DNA of 64,000 bases from Panagrolaimus kolymaensis (Eukaryota > Nematoda > Chromadorea > Rhabditida > Panagrolaimidae). Under the pieces are notes generated by a model. The model was given only the letters and a program-made list of their open reading frames with translations. It was not told the DNA's origin and ran no database searches. The DNA is taken from the NCBI GenBank assembly GCA_028622995.1, contig JAJQJQ010000011.1:620001-684000 (forward strand). Reading direction: 5' to 3'. Both the position numbers and the translations under genes were made by a program. Below, one piece after another: positions 45,978 through 57,377 of this stretch. The stretch's first letter is position 1. Each line of letters opens with the position of its first letter.

Positions 45978-47552
45978 ATGCTTTATTCAGTTTACAATGT
46001 TGTGGTTAGAAATATCAGACCTAAATATGATGATGATTGCATTGATCGTCTTAATTATGCTTATACATCTGGAATTTTTGTTTTACTTATTTTAGTTCTC
46101 AGTATTAAACAATATGTTGGTGTCGTAATGCAATGTTGGTTTCCAGCTGAATATAATTACAATTGGCAACAGTATATTGAAAAATATTGTAAGTACTTTT
46201 TCGCAATTTTATTTAGTCACAAAAAAAAATGAGTGCACTGCTTTAAACTTAAAAAAGTTTAGTAGTTTAATGCCATCAATTATAATTCCTAAAAACTTGC
46301 AGGCTATATTGAAAATACTTATTTTTCAAGTTATGAAAAAGATAGACTTCCATTGAGAGAAAATAGAGAAGTTATTGAACTTCGTTATTATCAATGGGCA
46401 AGTTTAACATTAACATTTATTAGTTGGTAAACATAAATTCTTTTTTAGATTCCTTTTTTCTTAATGGCTCAATTAATCTTATTTTTACTTCCTAGATTAT
46501 GTTGGAGTACATTTTCATGGAAAACAGGCCTAAATATTCGTGCAATTATTGGAAAAATTATTATTAAGCATGGCAAGAAAGAAAATATTATGCTTTCATC
46601 AAAAATTCACCAAGAAAATTGCCGCCATGCAGCAAAATATATTCAAGATATTTTAAATTTTAATAACGATCGAACTCAACGGTGCATGAAAATATTCCCA
46701 GCTAAAACATACACATCTTATTTAACTATGGTTTATTTGTTTCATAAAATTTTAAATTGCATTAATTCCATTGCACAACTTTGGGTTATGAATCAATTTA
46801 TGAATACTTCGTATACATTTTGGGGATTTGGAATTCTTAAAGATTTAATTAATGAACGAAATTGGAAAGTTAGCGGCACTTTTCCTAGAGTATGTTTCTT
46901 GAGTTAATTACACAATAAAATGGTGGTAAGAAATTTTTAGGTTACCTTTTGTGATTATATGCGCCGAGACGATGTTAGCAGTAAACCCATGATTTTTACA
47001 GTCGAATGCGTTTTGGCAAGTTTTATTTTAAAAAAAATATCTATAAATTTTGTTTTTGTAAGATGATTACGAATTTTTCTAAAATCTAAAGCAAAAAATA
47101 TGTATCTGTGTTTTTTTTTATAGATGCTCAATATGTTTAATGAAAAGCTTTACATTATGTTATGGTTTTGGTTAATGATATTATCCATTTGTAATTTGGC
47201 GAATTTATTCTATTGGCTTTTGATCACATTTATTGACGACTTTTCTCAAAAATTCATCAAAGCACAACTCAAATTTAGCCAACAAGTTTTTACCAATGAA
47301 CAACTCACTAATTTTATTAAAGATAAACTTCACACAGATGGAATTACAACCATTCGATTAATTTCTGCAAATGCTGGTGACTTGATTAGCTCCGATATCC
47401 TTGGATATATGTTTAAAAGCTACAAGGATGAACACGCCAAAAAAGAAAAAGTAAACGATGTTCATTCCCTAATGCCCGTCAAAGTTCAACATCAAAAAGA
47501 AAAGGACACTTCATCTGATTTTACCGCAAAACATCAAAATACTTCTTTGTAA
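45978..47552 (+). CDS. Innexin gap-junction protein
   Basis: Five exons, ATG 45978 to stop 47550-47552, about 415 residues. Hallmarks: LNYAYTSGIFVLLILVLS (TM1), IKQYVG, the first extracellular loop with MQCWFPAEYN and KYCYIENTYF (two cysteines), the innexin signature YYQW at the start of TM2 followed by IPFFLMAQLILFLLPRLCW, then TFPRVTFCDYMRR and ECVLMLNMFNEKLYIMLWFW (loop 2 with two cysteines, then TM4). Innexins form invertebrate gap junctions. The second intron begins with GC rather than GT, directly after the YYQW codons. The C-terminal tail is Lys/Ser-rich. Very confident on family; the paralogue cannot be set. Confidence 0.95.
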
Positions 47553-47786
47553 AGAATAAAGAATTGAAATAAAATTTTCAAATGATTTCATTAAAAAATA
47601 TATAAATCGAAAAGCATTTTGTTTTATAAATCATTTCTTACTTTAATTTTTTTATTTTTCTAATTTGATTTAAAATTTTCGTTTTTGAAGAGCCAAGTTT
47701 GTCGCTACTTTAGCTTAAAAAATTATTTTATATTTTTTTTTCTTTTTTGTAGTTTAAATAAATTTATTAAAAAATAAGCACATTGA

Positions 47787-49105
47787 CTAAATGGATGTTA
47801 AACTACATGAAAGTATTCCAGAATGTAAATTTCCAATCAAAAGTTGTGGAGGCTTTTCTGGAAGAAAAACAATCATGGCAATAGTTGCCGCTGAAATGGT
47901 TGCACCATCGTTCGCATAAAGTTGAGTGATGGACCATTTTGATTTTTCCCTTTTTAATTGAAGAATTTGTGATGGAGAAAAATATGAATGTGGGTAAGAT
48001 TCATAAATCAAATATCGAAGTTTTAAAGGATGAACGGCGACGAGGAGGCTCGAAGCTATAGGATCAAATGAAAGAAAATATGGCGAAGTTTGAAGCTTGA
48101 TTTCCTATAAAATTTTAAACAGCACAAATAAAAGTTTGACAGTTTTTTTAGACGCATTTATTAAAATTCTGAGACTTACATTAACTTTTGTCAAATTTTT
48201 GAAATTTGCTCGATAAACCAAAATACTTTGGGATGAATAACTGCAAACAAACAATTGCCTAAAAACTAATTTTTAAATCTCGGCCTTCACTTTCATGACA
48301 AAACCTTTTATGTCTATCATAAGCCAATCCAGTTGGTGTTGCAATTCCACTTACAGCCACATCAACTTTTTTACCATCAAAATATAAAATTGCTCCAGTT
48401 TTTAATCCAAGCAGCCATTCTGCCATTTTCGCTATTTTTCCACGAAATTTAAACATATTTGCAACATAAAATTGTTCTTTTCCAACCGCAGCAATTCCAC
48501 GAATTCCAGTCATAACATCAGCGGAAACACTTTTAACATATTTTAATTTTGGAAAAGTTGATCGACTTTTGGTTGGAAGAATATGGAAGATGTCAACTCT
48601 ATCGTAACTTTGATTTCCATTCAATGAATTTGCAACCATTAAAACATTCATAAAAGTTGAAAGTCCATGAGGATTTAAAAGTTTTTGAGAGGTTTTAAAA
48701 CTGCTAAGATCAACTTTAACAATATCATGGCCTTCAAGTTTCCAAGCAAATATGGCTCCAGAGGCATTCGTGGCATTGTTTAAATCTGCGCCCTAAAACT
48801 TTATTATTGTTTGTTCTGTCTTAAAATCAAATTTTAAAAATAGATTACAGAAGTAAAGAAAATTGTATTATCAAAAAATTCCATATCACCCGCTCCTTGA
48901 TCAATTCCTTGAATATGCGAACATTCTCCTGGGACATGATTATAAACCCGCTTATTTAAATCCAAAAAGCATCTGCAATTTTTTTTAAACTCAAACTAAA
49001 ATCCAAAAAAGAAGGGACTAACACAAATTGACAAAAATAATAACTAAAAGCAGCTAAAAATGCAATAAGAAAATATGATAATGGTTGAAGAAATAATTTT
49101 AACAT
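47787..49105 (-). CDS. Paraoxonase-like membrane protein, MEC-6/POML-type
   Basis: About six exons, ATG 49105-49103, stop 47789-47787, near 370 residues. An N-terminal hydrophobic anchor (MLKLFLQPLSYFLIAFLAAF) is followed by the paraoxonase beta-propeller: GAGDMEFFDNTIFF, SSFKTSQKLLNPHGLSTF, GIRGIAAVGKEQFYVAN, LLGLKTGAILYFDG, VHPLKLRY and the end LLIGNLHSGILSCSL. Compared with human PON1 from memory, the histidine in NPHG is kept, but the calcium ligands (E53, N168, N224, D269/N270) appear replaced. That suggests a non-enzymatic member like MEC-6/POML, ER chaperones for DEG/ENaC channels in nematodes. The splice at AG|GTTTTG near 48315 joins DRHKR to QLFVCSYSSQSILVYRANF. Confidence 0.82.
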
Positions 49106-50464
49106 TTTTTTTATTACAAAAAAATTATTTTTACAGCTTCAAAAGAGAGTCAAAAAACATCGTCGTTGTCGCAGCAGTAAAAAATATGGATGGAGAAAAT
49201 CCATGAATGGCAAAAAAGCGAGAACCAAAAAAAATGGAAACGGCAGATGCATGGTTCAGGAGAAGAAAAAAAGAAGAAACAAGCGAACAGCGACAGATGG
49301 TTTTCTTTTGTTGCAAGCTTTTTTTCTCTATAAGCTTGGTTGCAGTTGACATTGGCAACAAGAAAGAGGCTTTTATGTTTAAAAAAAAGCATGAATAAAG
49401 AATGCAACTTTTTTATTGAATAATTAAAAGATAATAAGTAACTTTGAAATTAAGGGATTTGACTTTATCGAAGTTCAGTTTTTTGGTTTAAAACCCATGT
49501 TTTTTACAAACAACGAAAAGGTAAATTTTTGAACTTATTTTTAGTAGAATATTTTTTAAGTTATCAAAAGATATAATTTTTTGCTTTATTTTCGAACAAA
49601 ATCCATCTTCCAATAATGTTTTTAAAAGGAATTAGAAGCTCCAAAAAAACTTCCTCTAAAATCGCGTCCTTTTGTTGATAGAAAAATGTCAATTTATATG
49701 CAACAACAACAAAAAAAAACCAGTGACGAGAAAGGGATAAATCTATTTTGTTTAATTTAGTCCTTGTCGCGGTTGGTGCAGTGGTATATTGCTCGAGCAT
49801 TCATTCCACTCATTTGAGTTTCGATTCATATGAGCCACCTATAAGCCGTAACGACTAACTCAGTTCATATGCTTACTAAAAGTATTTGAAATGAAATCGA
49901 GCTCATGTGCTTCTTCAAAAAAGTACATGAAATCAGCCATTCACATGGTATTAATAAATATCATGTGAATAACCTTCCCTTGTGCGCTTACAAAAGTGCA
50001 TGAAGGGAAAACCCAAAAATTTTTGCAATTTTTTTCTAAAAAAAAATTTTTGTTGATACAACAATCTTGGAAAGTTTAAAAAGTAAAGTTAAAAATAATT
50101 ATGAAAAAAAGGTTTTTTTGTTTTCGGGCTTTAAAACATCTTTCAAGCCCATTATTTTTGTACTTTCTTCATTTCCGACATATTAACTTTTGGTATTTTG
50201 TAGTATCATCCATCTCTTCAACAACACATGTGTTTGAAATGTTTCAAAAACAAATAATCATCAAATCTTTAATGTGAAAAGTTTGCATTTTCAAAGGAGA
50301 GAAAAAAATAATACGACAATCAAAGCAAAAAAAAAAGAGCACAACAAAACAAACTTAAACACTACAAATTTTGTGGTATTTGAGTTAGTTTATAAAGGTG
50401 GAGAGTAATTTCTAAAAATTCAAGTTTCTTTTTAAATTGCGAAGGAAGAATTAGAAGAAAAAAA
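49106..50464. other. Intergenic region with a tRNA-like repeat
   Basis: About 1.36 kb between divergent genes. Short frames near 49131-49407 are not credited. A tRNA-like/hairpin element lies at 49764-50012. Confidence 0.5.
49764..50012 (+). repeat. SINE-like element: tRNA-type head and hairpin-rich body
   Basis: TTGGTGCAGTGGTA (49773-49786) is a good A box, and GAGTTTCGATTCAT (49816-49829) a slightly degenerate B box. The following 180 bases hold consecutive short inverted repeats, the best being ATTCACATG/CATGTGAAT (49939-49970, 9-base arms) and TTCCCTT/AAGGGAA (49975-50009). A tRNA-derived SINE is the best reading; the copy number cannot be judged from one window. Confidence 0.5.
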
Positions 50465-52373
50465 ATGGCTGCTCCTCCATCAGAAAAAATTGCGCAATTA
50501 TTTGAAAATTATTCTGAAGTTATTGAACCTGAAGATGCTATTATTGAAGGTTTGTCTTTCTGAATGAAAATAAGCCTCTTTGTTTTTATAAAAAGTTTTG
50601 ATGCTTTAGGTAAAATCCCAACATGGTTGAATGTCTCCCTCTTACGCAATGGCCCTGGCATGTTTAATATCGGTGATAATCAATATAAACATTGGTTTGA
50701 TGGAATGGCATATATGCAAAGATTTTGTTTTGAAAATGGTAAAATGAAATATTCAGCAAGATATCTTCAAAGTGAGTCATATAAGATGAATATGGCTGCA
50801 AATCGAATTACTATCAATGAATTTGGAACCGTGGCTTATCCAGATCCATGTAAATCCATTTTTGGTAAACTTTCCACATTTTTTTCTGAAGTTGAATTGT
50901 CTGATAATGCCTCGGTTAGTTTTATGGCTGTTGGAGATACAGTATGGGCTACAACTGAAACTCCTAAAATATGTCAAGTCGATCCAAAAACTTTGGAAAC
51001 TTTAGCTAAAGTAAGCAAATGAAAAAAAAAAGAGAGACATTTTTTAAATCAAAGTTTTAGGTTGATGTATCTAAAATTATTTCCCTCAACACTTTTACGG
51101 CTCATCAACAATATGATGATGAAGGAAATGTTTATCATATTGGAAGCAAATTTGGTAAACCATCTTCATATGTTTTTGCTGTAACTAAGAATCCTAAAAA
51201 TAGCAAAAGTAAGACTTTATTAACAGCGGCATTTGGCATTTCCAAAAAATAATTTATTTTTAAACTCAAAAGAATCATAAAAAAACTTATTCTATTTTAG
51301 CTTCTACTAAAGAAAATATTTTTGCTGAAACAAGCATTATTGGATCCTTGACTGCCACTGATGATCCATGCTATAATCATAGTTTTGGAATGAGTGAAAA
51401 TTATTTCATTCTTTTTGAAACTCCATTGCGTGTTAGTTTATGGAGTTTATTAACCAGACAACTTCGAGGTTTGCCACTTATTTTTGTGAAGAAAAACGCA
51501 AATAAAATGAAATAAAATTTAGGCCTTTCATTTCGAGAATGTATGTATTGGAAAGAAAATACACCAGTATTTATTCGAATTATGGATAAACGAACGGGAA
51601 AAGATGTTTCAATAAAATTCCGCCACGAAGCCTTCTTTTCATTCCATCAAGCAAATGCATATGAAAAGGATGGTTGCATAATTATGGATTATTGCCAAAT
51701 TAAAAAACCCGGTGATTTGCATCAATTTGAACTTGAAAATCTTCGAAATAATGGTCTTCAAAAGACTGAAGCAGATGGAATTGCTTATGGTTCACGAATG
51801 GTGATTCCATTGAATTTTGATTTAAAAAAATTCAAAGTTGGCGATGATTTATTGAAAGGAAAGAAATTTGTTCGAGGATGTAAAGCAATTTTGAAAGAAA
51901 ATAATGAAATTTGGTTGGAACATGAAAACTTGTGTGATATTGGTAAGTTTTGGTTGCAGCAATCCCTGAAACAAAAAATCATCAAATAAACGTGAATTTT
52001 AGGCTACGAATTTCCTCGCTATAACACGAATTACAACCTCAAGCCCTATCGATACATTTATGGTTCAACTCTTTTGGGTTCCAATGACACCTTTTTTGGC
52101 CTCATTAAAGTCGATGTTGAAAGCCGTGAAATTAAAACTTGGTTTCGTGATCATGATTTACAAATTGCAGCTGAACCCGTATTTGTCCCTAAACCTGATG
52201 CCATTGATGAAGATGATGGAGTTATTATAGCACCAATAGTAAATTTCAAAGAAAATGATCAACCTTTTGTCGTGGTTTTGGATGCTAAAACATTCACCGA
52301 AATTGCTCGATGCAAAATTCGACAACGTTTGCCTTTAGGATTTCATGCCCAATTTTATAATAATAAAAACTAG
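50465..52373 (+). CDS. Carotenoid cleavage oxygenase (BCO/BCMO type)
   Basis: Six or so exons, ATG 50465 to stop 52371-52373, about 550 residues. The seven-bladed carotenoid oxygenase fold is clear: PTWLNVSLLRNGPGMFNIG, YKHWFDGMAYMQRF, and all four iron-binding histidines: TAHQQYDDEGNVYHIG, CYNHSFGMSENYFIL, FFSFHQANAYEKDG and LPLGFHAQF close to the C-terminus. Also seen are RYIYGSTLLGS and EPVFVPKPDAIDEDDGVI. These non-haem iron dioxygenases cleave beta-carotene or apocarotenoids, supplying retinal-like products; nematodes have two (bcmo-1, bcmo-2). No targeting sequence is seen, so it is probably cytosolic. Very confident on family; centric versus eccentric cleavage cannot be told. Confidence 0.95.
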
Positions 52374-52962
52374 CCAATTTATTTGCATATTTTCTTGTAT
52401 TTATTTGTGTCAAACCAACATAATAATAAACTTTTAAAATTAATTAACTTTAAAATACAGTAACGAAAATAGCTAGCAAAATCAAATGAGTGGTAAAAAT
52501 AATTTTAGAATAACAATATTTGGGTGTGGTGGTGCGGTGGTTTGAGGCAAACCTTTCACAGGCGTAAGCTCGAACGTTTCGAGTCCTGTAGACGGCTGCG
52601 GCGGCCATTCGCTAGTCGGACTAGTTGATTCACGCTCTTAGGAAGAGTAGATTTCCCATCCTAGGCGGCCTAGGATGCGATTCCACAATCCACCCAAAAT
52701 TTTTGATTTTTTTCATTGTTAAATTATTTTTAAGCTTAAAATCAACTTGTAAGATACATATATTAAAAGAACGAAATAATTAAACTTCAATTAATGAAGT
52801 TTGTTATCATCATTTCAGTGACCATGAAAGCACAGACGACACAATTTTTGTATTTTTAGCATTGAATAGACTACAAAGAAAATAAAAATTGGGAGAAGGA
52901 TAGACAGATTTTCCATTTTAATTCATTTCACATTGTAAATCATTATTTTTGATTTTTAAATT
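52374..52962. other. Intergenic between carotenoid oxygenase and thioesterase genes
   Basis: About 590 bases. The oxygenase 3'UTR is followed by the GC-rich repeat at 52521-52696; the rest is A/T-rich with nothing else supported. Confidence 0.5.
52521..52696 (+). repeat. GC-rich short repeat with tRNA-like promoter boxes
   Basis: TGGTGCGGTGG (52530-52540) resembles an A box and CGTTTCGAGTCCTG (52575-52588) a B box. The rest is palindrome-rich: CTAGTC/GACTAG near 52612-52624 and CATCCTAGG/CCTAGGATG (52657-52677). The ends read TTTGGGTG and CACCCAAA, a short terminal inverted repeat, so a small non-autonomous transposon is an alternative to a SINE. Confidence 0.55.
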
Positions 52963-54159
52963 ATGCCTTCAAAAGAAGATCTAGTAATACTTCAAAGAAT
53001 CAATAACTTTCAAATTGTCAATGAAACATGCGTGAAGTAAGTTTCCATTCCAAATTTTTTTTGATAATCTCACTTTTTTTTAGATCTCTTGGACCTCATA
53101 CTTCGGGAGCATTTAAAACCGGTCGATTATTTGGTGGACAAACTATTGCTCAATCATATTTAGCTTTCACCCAACTTGTTCCAAACACTCAAGCTGTTAA
53201 AATTGATACAATTTTTATTGCTCCAGGAAATGTCACAGATCCTTTAGAATTTTCGATAGATTCAAAAACACTTGAAAATGGTTTTACAAAAGTTACAACA
53301 ATGCAAAATAATAAAATAATTGCTTTTGCAATGGTTAGATTCACAAAGAATTTGGTGCCAAAATTGCTTATTGATTCAAGTAATTTTGAATTTCCAAAAA
53401 ATATTCAACCACCAGAATTTTATGAAAGAATCAAAGTTGATAAAAATAAATATTCTGGGTTAGTTGAAAGCTAAAAAAATTTAAGTGTAAAATACTTTTT
53501 TAGTTACATGTATAAAAATAGTTTATTTGAATTAAAACCTATTGAGGATAATCTCGTTGATGAAAAGGAAGCAAGAAAAGATAATCTTGATCTATCACAA
53601 AATTGGGCAAGAGTCAATCCAAATCTTGTTGGTGAGTTAAATTCTTTGATAAGATTTCGTTAACTTTTGTTTTATGTTTTAAAAAATCTCTAAAGATATG
53701 TATCTTGAAAATAAGAGATATCCTAAAAAAGTAAAAAAGTTAAGCCTTGAATTTTAAAAGCAAAGAAGCATTGAAATTTAAAGAAACTAAAATCCAACCT
53801 TTTTTAGTTCCCGAATTCAAAGTCCCGTTAACACTAATAATGTTATTAACGGATTACTTTATTTTTCGACCTGTTATGAAATTGTATAATCATTATGATG
53901 GAGAAGATAAAACAAGGCTTGGTTCATCATTGAATCACAACGTTACCATTCATCACACCGATATCGATGTAAGCTTTCAACATACCATTTATATCTTTTT
54001 TTTGAAAAAAAATATATTTAGCCTCGAGCATATTTCCTTGTTCAAACTCGATCCCATATTGTTACAAGACAATGTGGATTGATAGATGGACAAATTTTTG
54101 ATGAAAATCATCGATGCATTTTAACATATCGTCAACAAAATTATATACAAGAACTATGA
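52963..54159 (+). CDS. Acyl-CoA thioesterase II (ACOT8/TesB-like)
   Basis: About six exons, ATG 52963 to stop 54157-54159, near 300 residues. The double hot-dog fold shows GRLFGGQTIAQSYLAF (first hot-dog helix, family hallmark FGGQ), RLGSSLNHNVTIHHTDID near the second hot-dog domain, then TRQCGLIDGQIFDENHRCILTYRQQ, which corresponds to GxxxGxIWxxDGxLxATxxQE. The second domain's S/T and Q positions are present. Hydrolyses acyl-CoAs to free acid and CoA; ACOT8 homologues act in peroxisomes. No SKL-type tail is seen (the end is QEL). One intron (about 53731-53760) must be only 30 bases long to keep frame, or the gene carries a defect there. Confidence 0.85.
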
Positions 54160-54653
54160 TTTTGGATTTGAATGAATTTACATTTATTATTTGTTGACCC
54201 AATAAAATAGTTTTAACTTGATAAACCTAATATCTGTGAATTTAAAGAAAAAAGCATAATAAACATGATCTTAGCATCAGGCATTGTAAAAAGAAAAAAT
54301 TTTTTGGATTTTTTCATTAATTTTTTTCTCAATATTTTGTTTTCTTTTTATTTTATTGCTCCGCGAAATTATTTCAATTAATTATAGTTGTGATGGCACG
54401 CTTTAACTGCCTTCTGAAACTTAAAGCAATAACCAACAAGCATCTCAAAAAAAAATCAAATTCTCTCACTAAAAATAATCAAGCTGTTCGAGTTTCACAG
54501 AAAGAAGAAAGTTACTGGTATTATTTAATTTAAACAAAATGCATGCGAATTTTTCGGCTAAATTTAATAAAAATAAAAATTTATTATTTGCAATTTTAGA
54601 AATTTATAAAGAACAAACAAATATAATACATGAAACTCAAAGAATTTTAAAAT
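54160..54653. other. Convergent 3' intergenic region
   Basis: About 490 bases between the thioesterase stop and the stop of a small membrane-protein gene on the other strand. No gene or repeat supported. Confidence 0.5.
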
Positions 54654-55189
54654 CTATTTAGTTTGTTGAGATTTGAGATAATTGGGATTCAAAATTATTG
54701 AAGGGATATTGACTGAAGTGTTTAATGGCGAAGTCTAAAGAATTCTATGGTTAATTAATAATGACTAATTTCTAATCAACACTTACCGAAACTCTTTGTG
54801 AATTTTCAAATGATAAAACTGTAATGGGTTTAAAGGAATCTTCAGGAAAACAAAATTTATCGGTTTTTTCTTTTGGTGATGATTCATCATAACCAAATAT
54901 TTTCACAAAGCATGTGAAACAAACTGTGATAACTAAAGATAGGACTGTTACACCGCCAAGGACCATGATTGTGTATCGAATTGCATCTTCAACTTCGAGC
55001 TGAAATGGAAATAAAAAATTAATAAGTGAATCACTTAGAAGTTATCTTTTGTTTTTCCTTGTTGTTGTTGAAACTTCCTCTTTTTCTTTGTTATCCAAAC
55101 AAACTTACTCCATATTCATTTATTACAGATAAAATAATCAATGTTCCAATAAGACTTCCAATAATAATCGAAAATAAACGTGATAACAT
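54654..55189 (-). CDS. Small two-helix membrane protein, unidentified
   Basis: Four exons; start ATG 55189-55187 (MLSRLFSIIIG), stop 54656-54654, about 124 residues. Exon 1 (55189-55109) encodes one hydrophobic helix (FSIIIGSLIGTLIILSVI). Exon 2 starts LEVEDAIRYTIMV and carries a second helix (MVLGGVTVLSLVITVCFTCF). The remainder is polar and Ser/Pro-rich, with a last exon reading TSPLNTSVNIPSIILNPNYL. The two-TM hairpin with a polar C-tail gives no family clue. All splice sites are canonical and keep frame, which is the main support. Confidence 0.55.
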
Positions 55190-56530
55190 TTTTTTTATTA
55201 AGATTTAATGATTTTTTGTTTGATTGAATAAAAAATATTGGAAATCCGCAATTAAAAACCTTTTTATAAAGAAGGTGGAGTTTTACGTTACTTTTTTTGC
55301 TTCTATTTTATGTGATTTTTTTACGTGATTGATGAAGTAATTTTGGGGTTTTAGTGTTATACGAGTCGAGTCGACTGTCTTTTTATTCTCTAAACTTATA
55401 ATTTTGAACGTAAAAAAGGCGGTTGTCTTTGAACTTTTAACTTTGATCAAAAAACTATCATATTTCCATCGCAGTAACAGTGGCCCGCCCCGGCCATATT
55501 TTGTTTTTGCGTCTTTGCCTTCAAACAAAAAAAATAAATGCAGAAAGTCTTTGAAACAATAAAAAGAATTTAAACATATTTTTCTTCCAAGTGTTTGTTT
55601 GTATATATGACCTTCCTTTTCTATTACAAAATTTTTTCTCAATCACATGATGATGGTTTTAACCCGTTAAAATTTCTTTTTTATTTCAGTGCACATATTT
55701 TTCTCTTTGAACTTTCATCGATCATTGATAAACGATAAAAATAATTAAGAAGAAAAAAATCTTTTTGGTAAAAGTTTATCCTTTTAGCGTCATTGATTCA
55801 TTGATTGCAAAAATAAAAAAAGAAGAGAGAATCGGAATAAATTGAAAGTTAAATTCATACAAAAATTTGGATAAGCATAATAAATTTTTGTTTCAACTCT
55901 TTAAAAAAATTAAAACAAAAGGCAAAAAAGTTTAAAATAAACAATGATTTTTTGAGCTGTTACTTGCATGTTATGGCCCCATTTGGTTTTTCGTAGGTTG
56001 TTACAAATTGGCTATTTCTCGCAACTATTCCTCCTCCTTCGCATAGCTTTACGTATTTTTCTTAAAAACAAAATCATCGACAGGGCCAAAAAAATCACAA
56101 TATCCAGTTTGAAACAACCAAAACCACACGAACCATAGCGAAAAAAAATTTCCTTCATTAAAACAAAGCATTCGTCTTTTATCTTTCATCCAAAGTAAAT
56201 AATCCGGGAGCATTCCCGTTTTTTTCTTCTTCACCATCCTTTTTTTCGAATGAAGGTTGATGATAAATTTAATTAGATTTTTTGGAAACTTGATTTTAGT
56301 TTTTTATAAGCTTTTATATTCCTTTTTTCTTTATTATTTTATTTCTCAGCCAATCTTTAAAGGAAATGAGCGATGAACTTTATGAATTTACCGTATACAA
56401 TAATAGAGCTCTCCCATCCTATCAGAAGGCGGTCGGTAGGTCTTTTTGGTCGAGGATGATACATACGTATAAATAAAATCAAGGCTCAGAATTTGTCATT
56501 TTAGTGTTTTATTTTTTGAATTGTTAATTA
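55190..56530. other. Intergenic, no supported gene
   Basis: About 1.34 kb between divergent small genes. Mostly A/T-rich. The pieces near 55440-55510 and 56395-56470 are somewhat GC-richer but show no open frame or repeat I can support. Confidence 0.5.
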
Positions 56531-56883
56531 ATGCCGCCGATGGGTCTTTTTACAATTGGACCAATTCAAGAAGAAAAACCAAATTATGAAAAGGATCTAA
56601 AAATTTATGAAATTTTACAACGATATCAAGCTTCCTCTGCTGAAAACAATAATAATGGATGCTTTTGTAATTCTCATAACAAAACATCGAAATCGACAAA
56701 TGGTAATAATAATTTTGGAAGCCGTTATTTCGGTGAGGAAGAATATGTTTTTAATAAAGCCAACGTAAGTTACCATATTCTCTTTTTTATTGACAAACTA
56801 GTTATTTTATAATGAGTTTCATTTTTTTGTAGCAAACATGGGAACTCCCAAGCATGATTAAACAACAACAAAACGCAAAATAA
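56531..56883 (+). CDS. Small Asn-rich protein (94 aa), unidentified
   Basis: Two exons, 56531-56764 and 56833-56883, separated by a 68-base intron (GTAAGT donor, TTTGTAG acceptor). The product begins MPPMGLFTIGPIQEEKP, continues with YEKDLKIYEILQRYQ (a likely helix), then is Asn/Ser-rich (SAENNNNGCFCNS) and ends ELPSMIKQQQNAK. There is no signal peptide. The frame is closed by TAA with an AATAAA-rich 3' region, so it may be a real small gene. No family is recognised. Confidence 0.5.
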
Positions 56884-57377
56884 ACTTCTTTTTTTTGTTC
56901 CTAAATTCTCGTTATTAAAGCTTTATTTATATTTGTTTTACCCCGTCTACCTATAAATGCTTGTTTGTATAAATATGATTAATAAATATTTTATTATTTT
57001 TAATTAAACTTCAAGAAAAAATTGTTATTAAAGTCTCAATATGAATACAATTGTAAATCATGGTTAAGTAGTTTTTAAACATTGCTGCTATGACAACTTT
57101 TTTTTAATTTTGCTAATTAAAATTTTTACGTAAACCTTAAAAAAAGGCGAATGATACCAATTTTCGAAATGAAATTAATAAAAATAATTATACAAGAGTC
57201 CAAAAGCTATTGTGTTTTAATTAAAGACAAAACATTATAGTCAATTATTTTTTTTTATAAGCTCCGACGCACGCAAACGCTGTGTTCTAATTTATTGTGA
57301 ACTTAATTTTTTGTCCTCAAAGAAAAAGGAAGTATTTATTATTATTTATTATTTTTTTCACATTCTCAAATATAACG
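56884..57377. other. Intergenic; chemoreceptor A upstream region
   Basis: About 490 bases. It contains the conserved box described at 57084-57100, 294 bases before the start codon of the first tandem receptor. Confidence 0.6.
57084..57100 (+). promoter_or_regulatory. Shared upstream box of tandem receptor A
   Basis: GCTGCTATGACAACTTT, identical to copies at 59190-59206 and 60962-60978, each upstream of a paralogous receptor gene at a similar distance. Conserved in otherwise diverged A/T-rich DNA, it may be a cis-regulatory site, or simply surviving duplication. Confidence 0.6.

Noticed and set aside
49131..49407. Two minus and one plus open frames
   Set aside because: Overlapping, Phe/Lys-rich and upstream of the paraoxonase-like gene without splice sites or similarity.
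50465..52373. Horizontal transfer of the carotenoid oxygenase
   Set aside because: It has several nematode-type introns and local base composition, and nematodes have native members.
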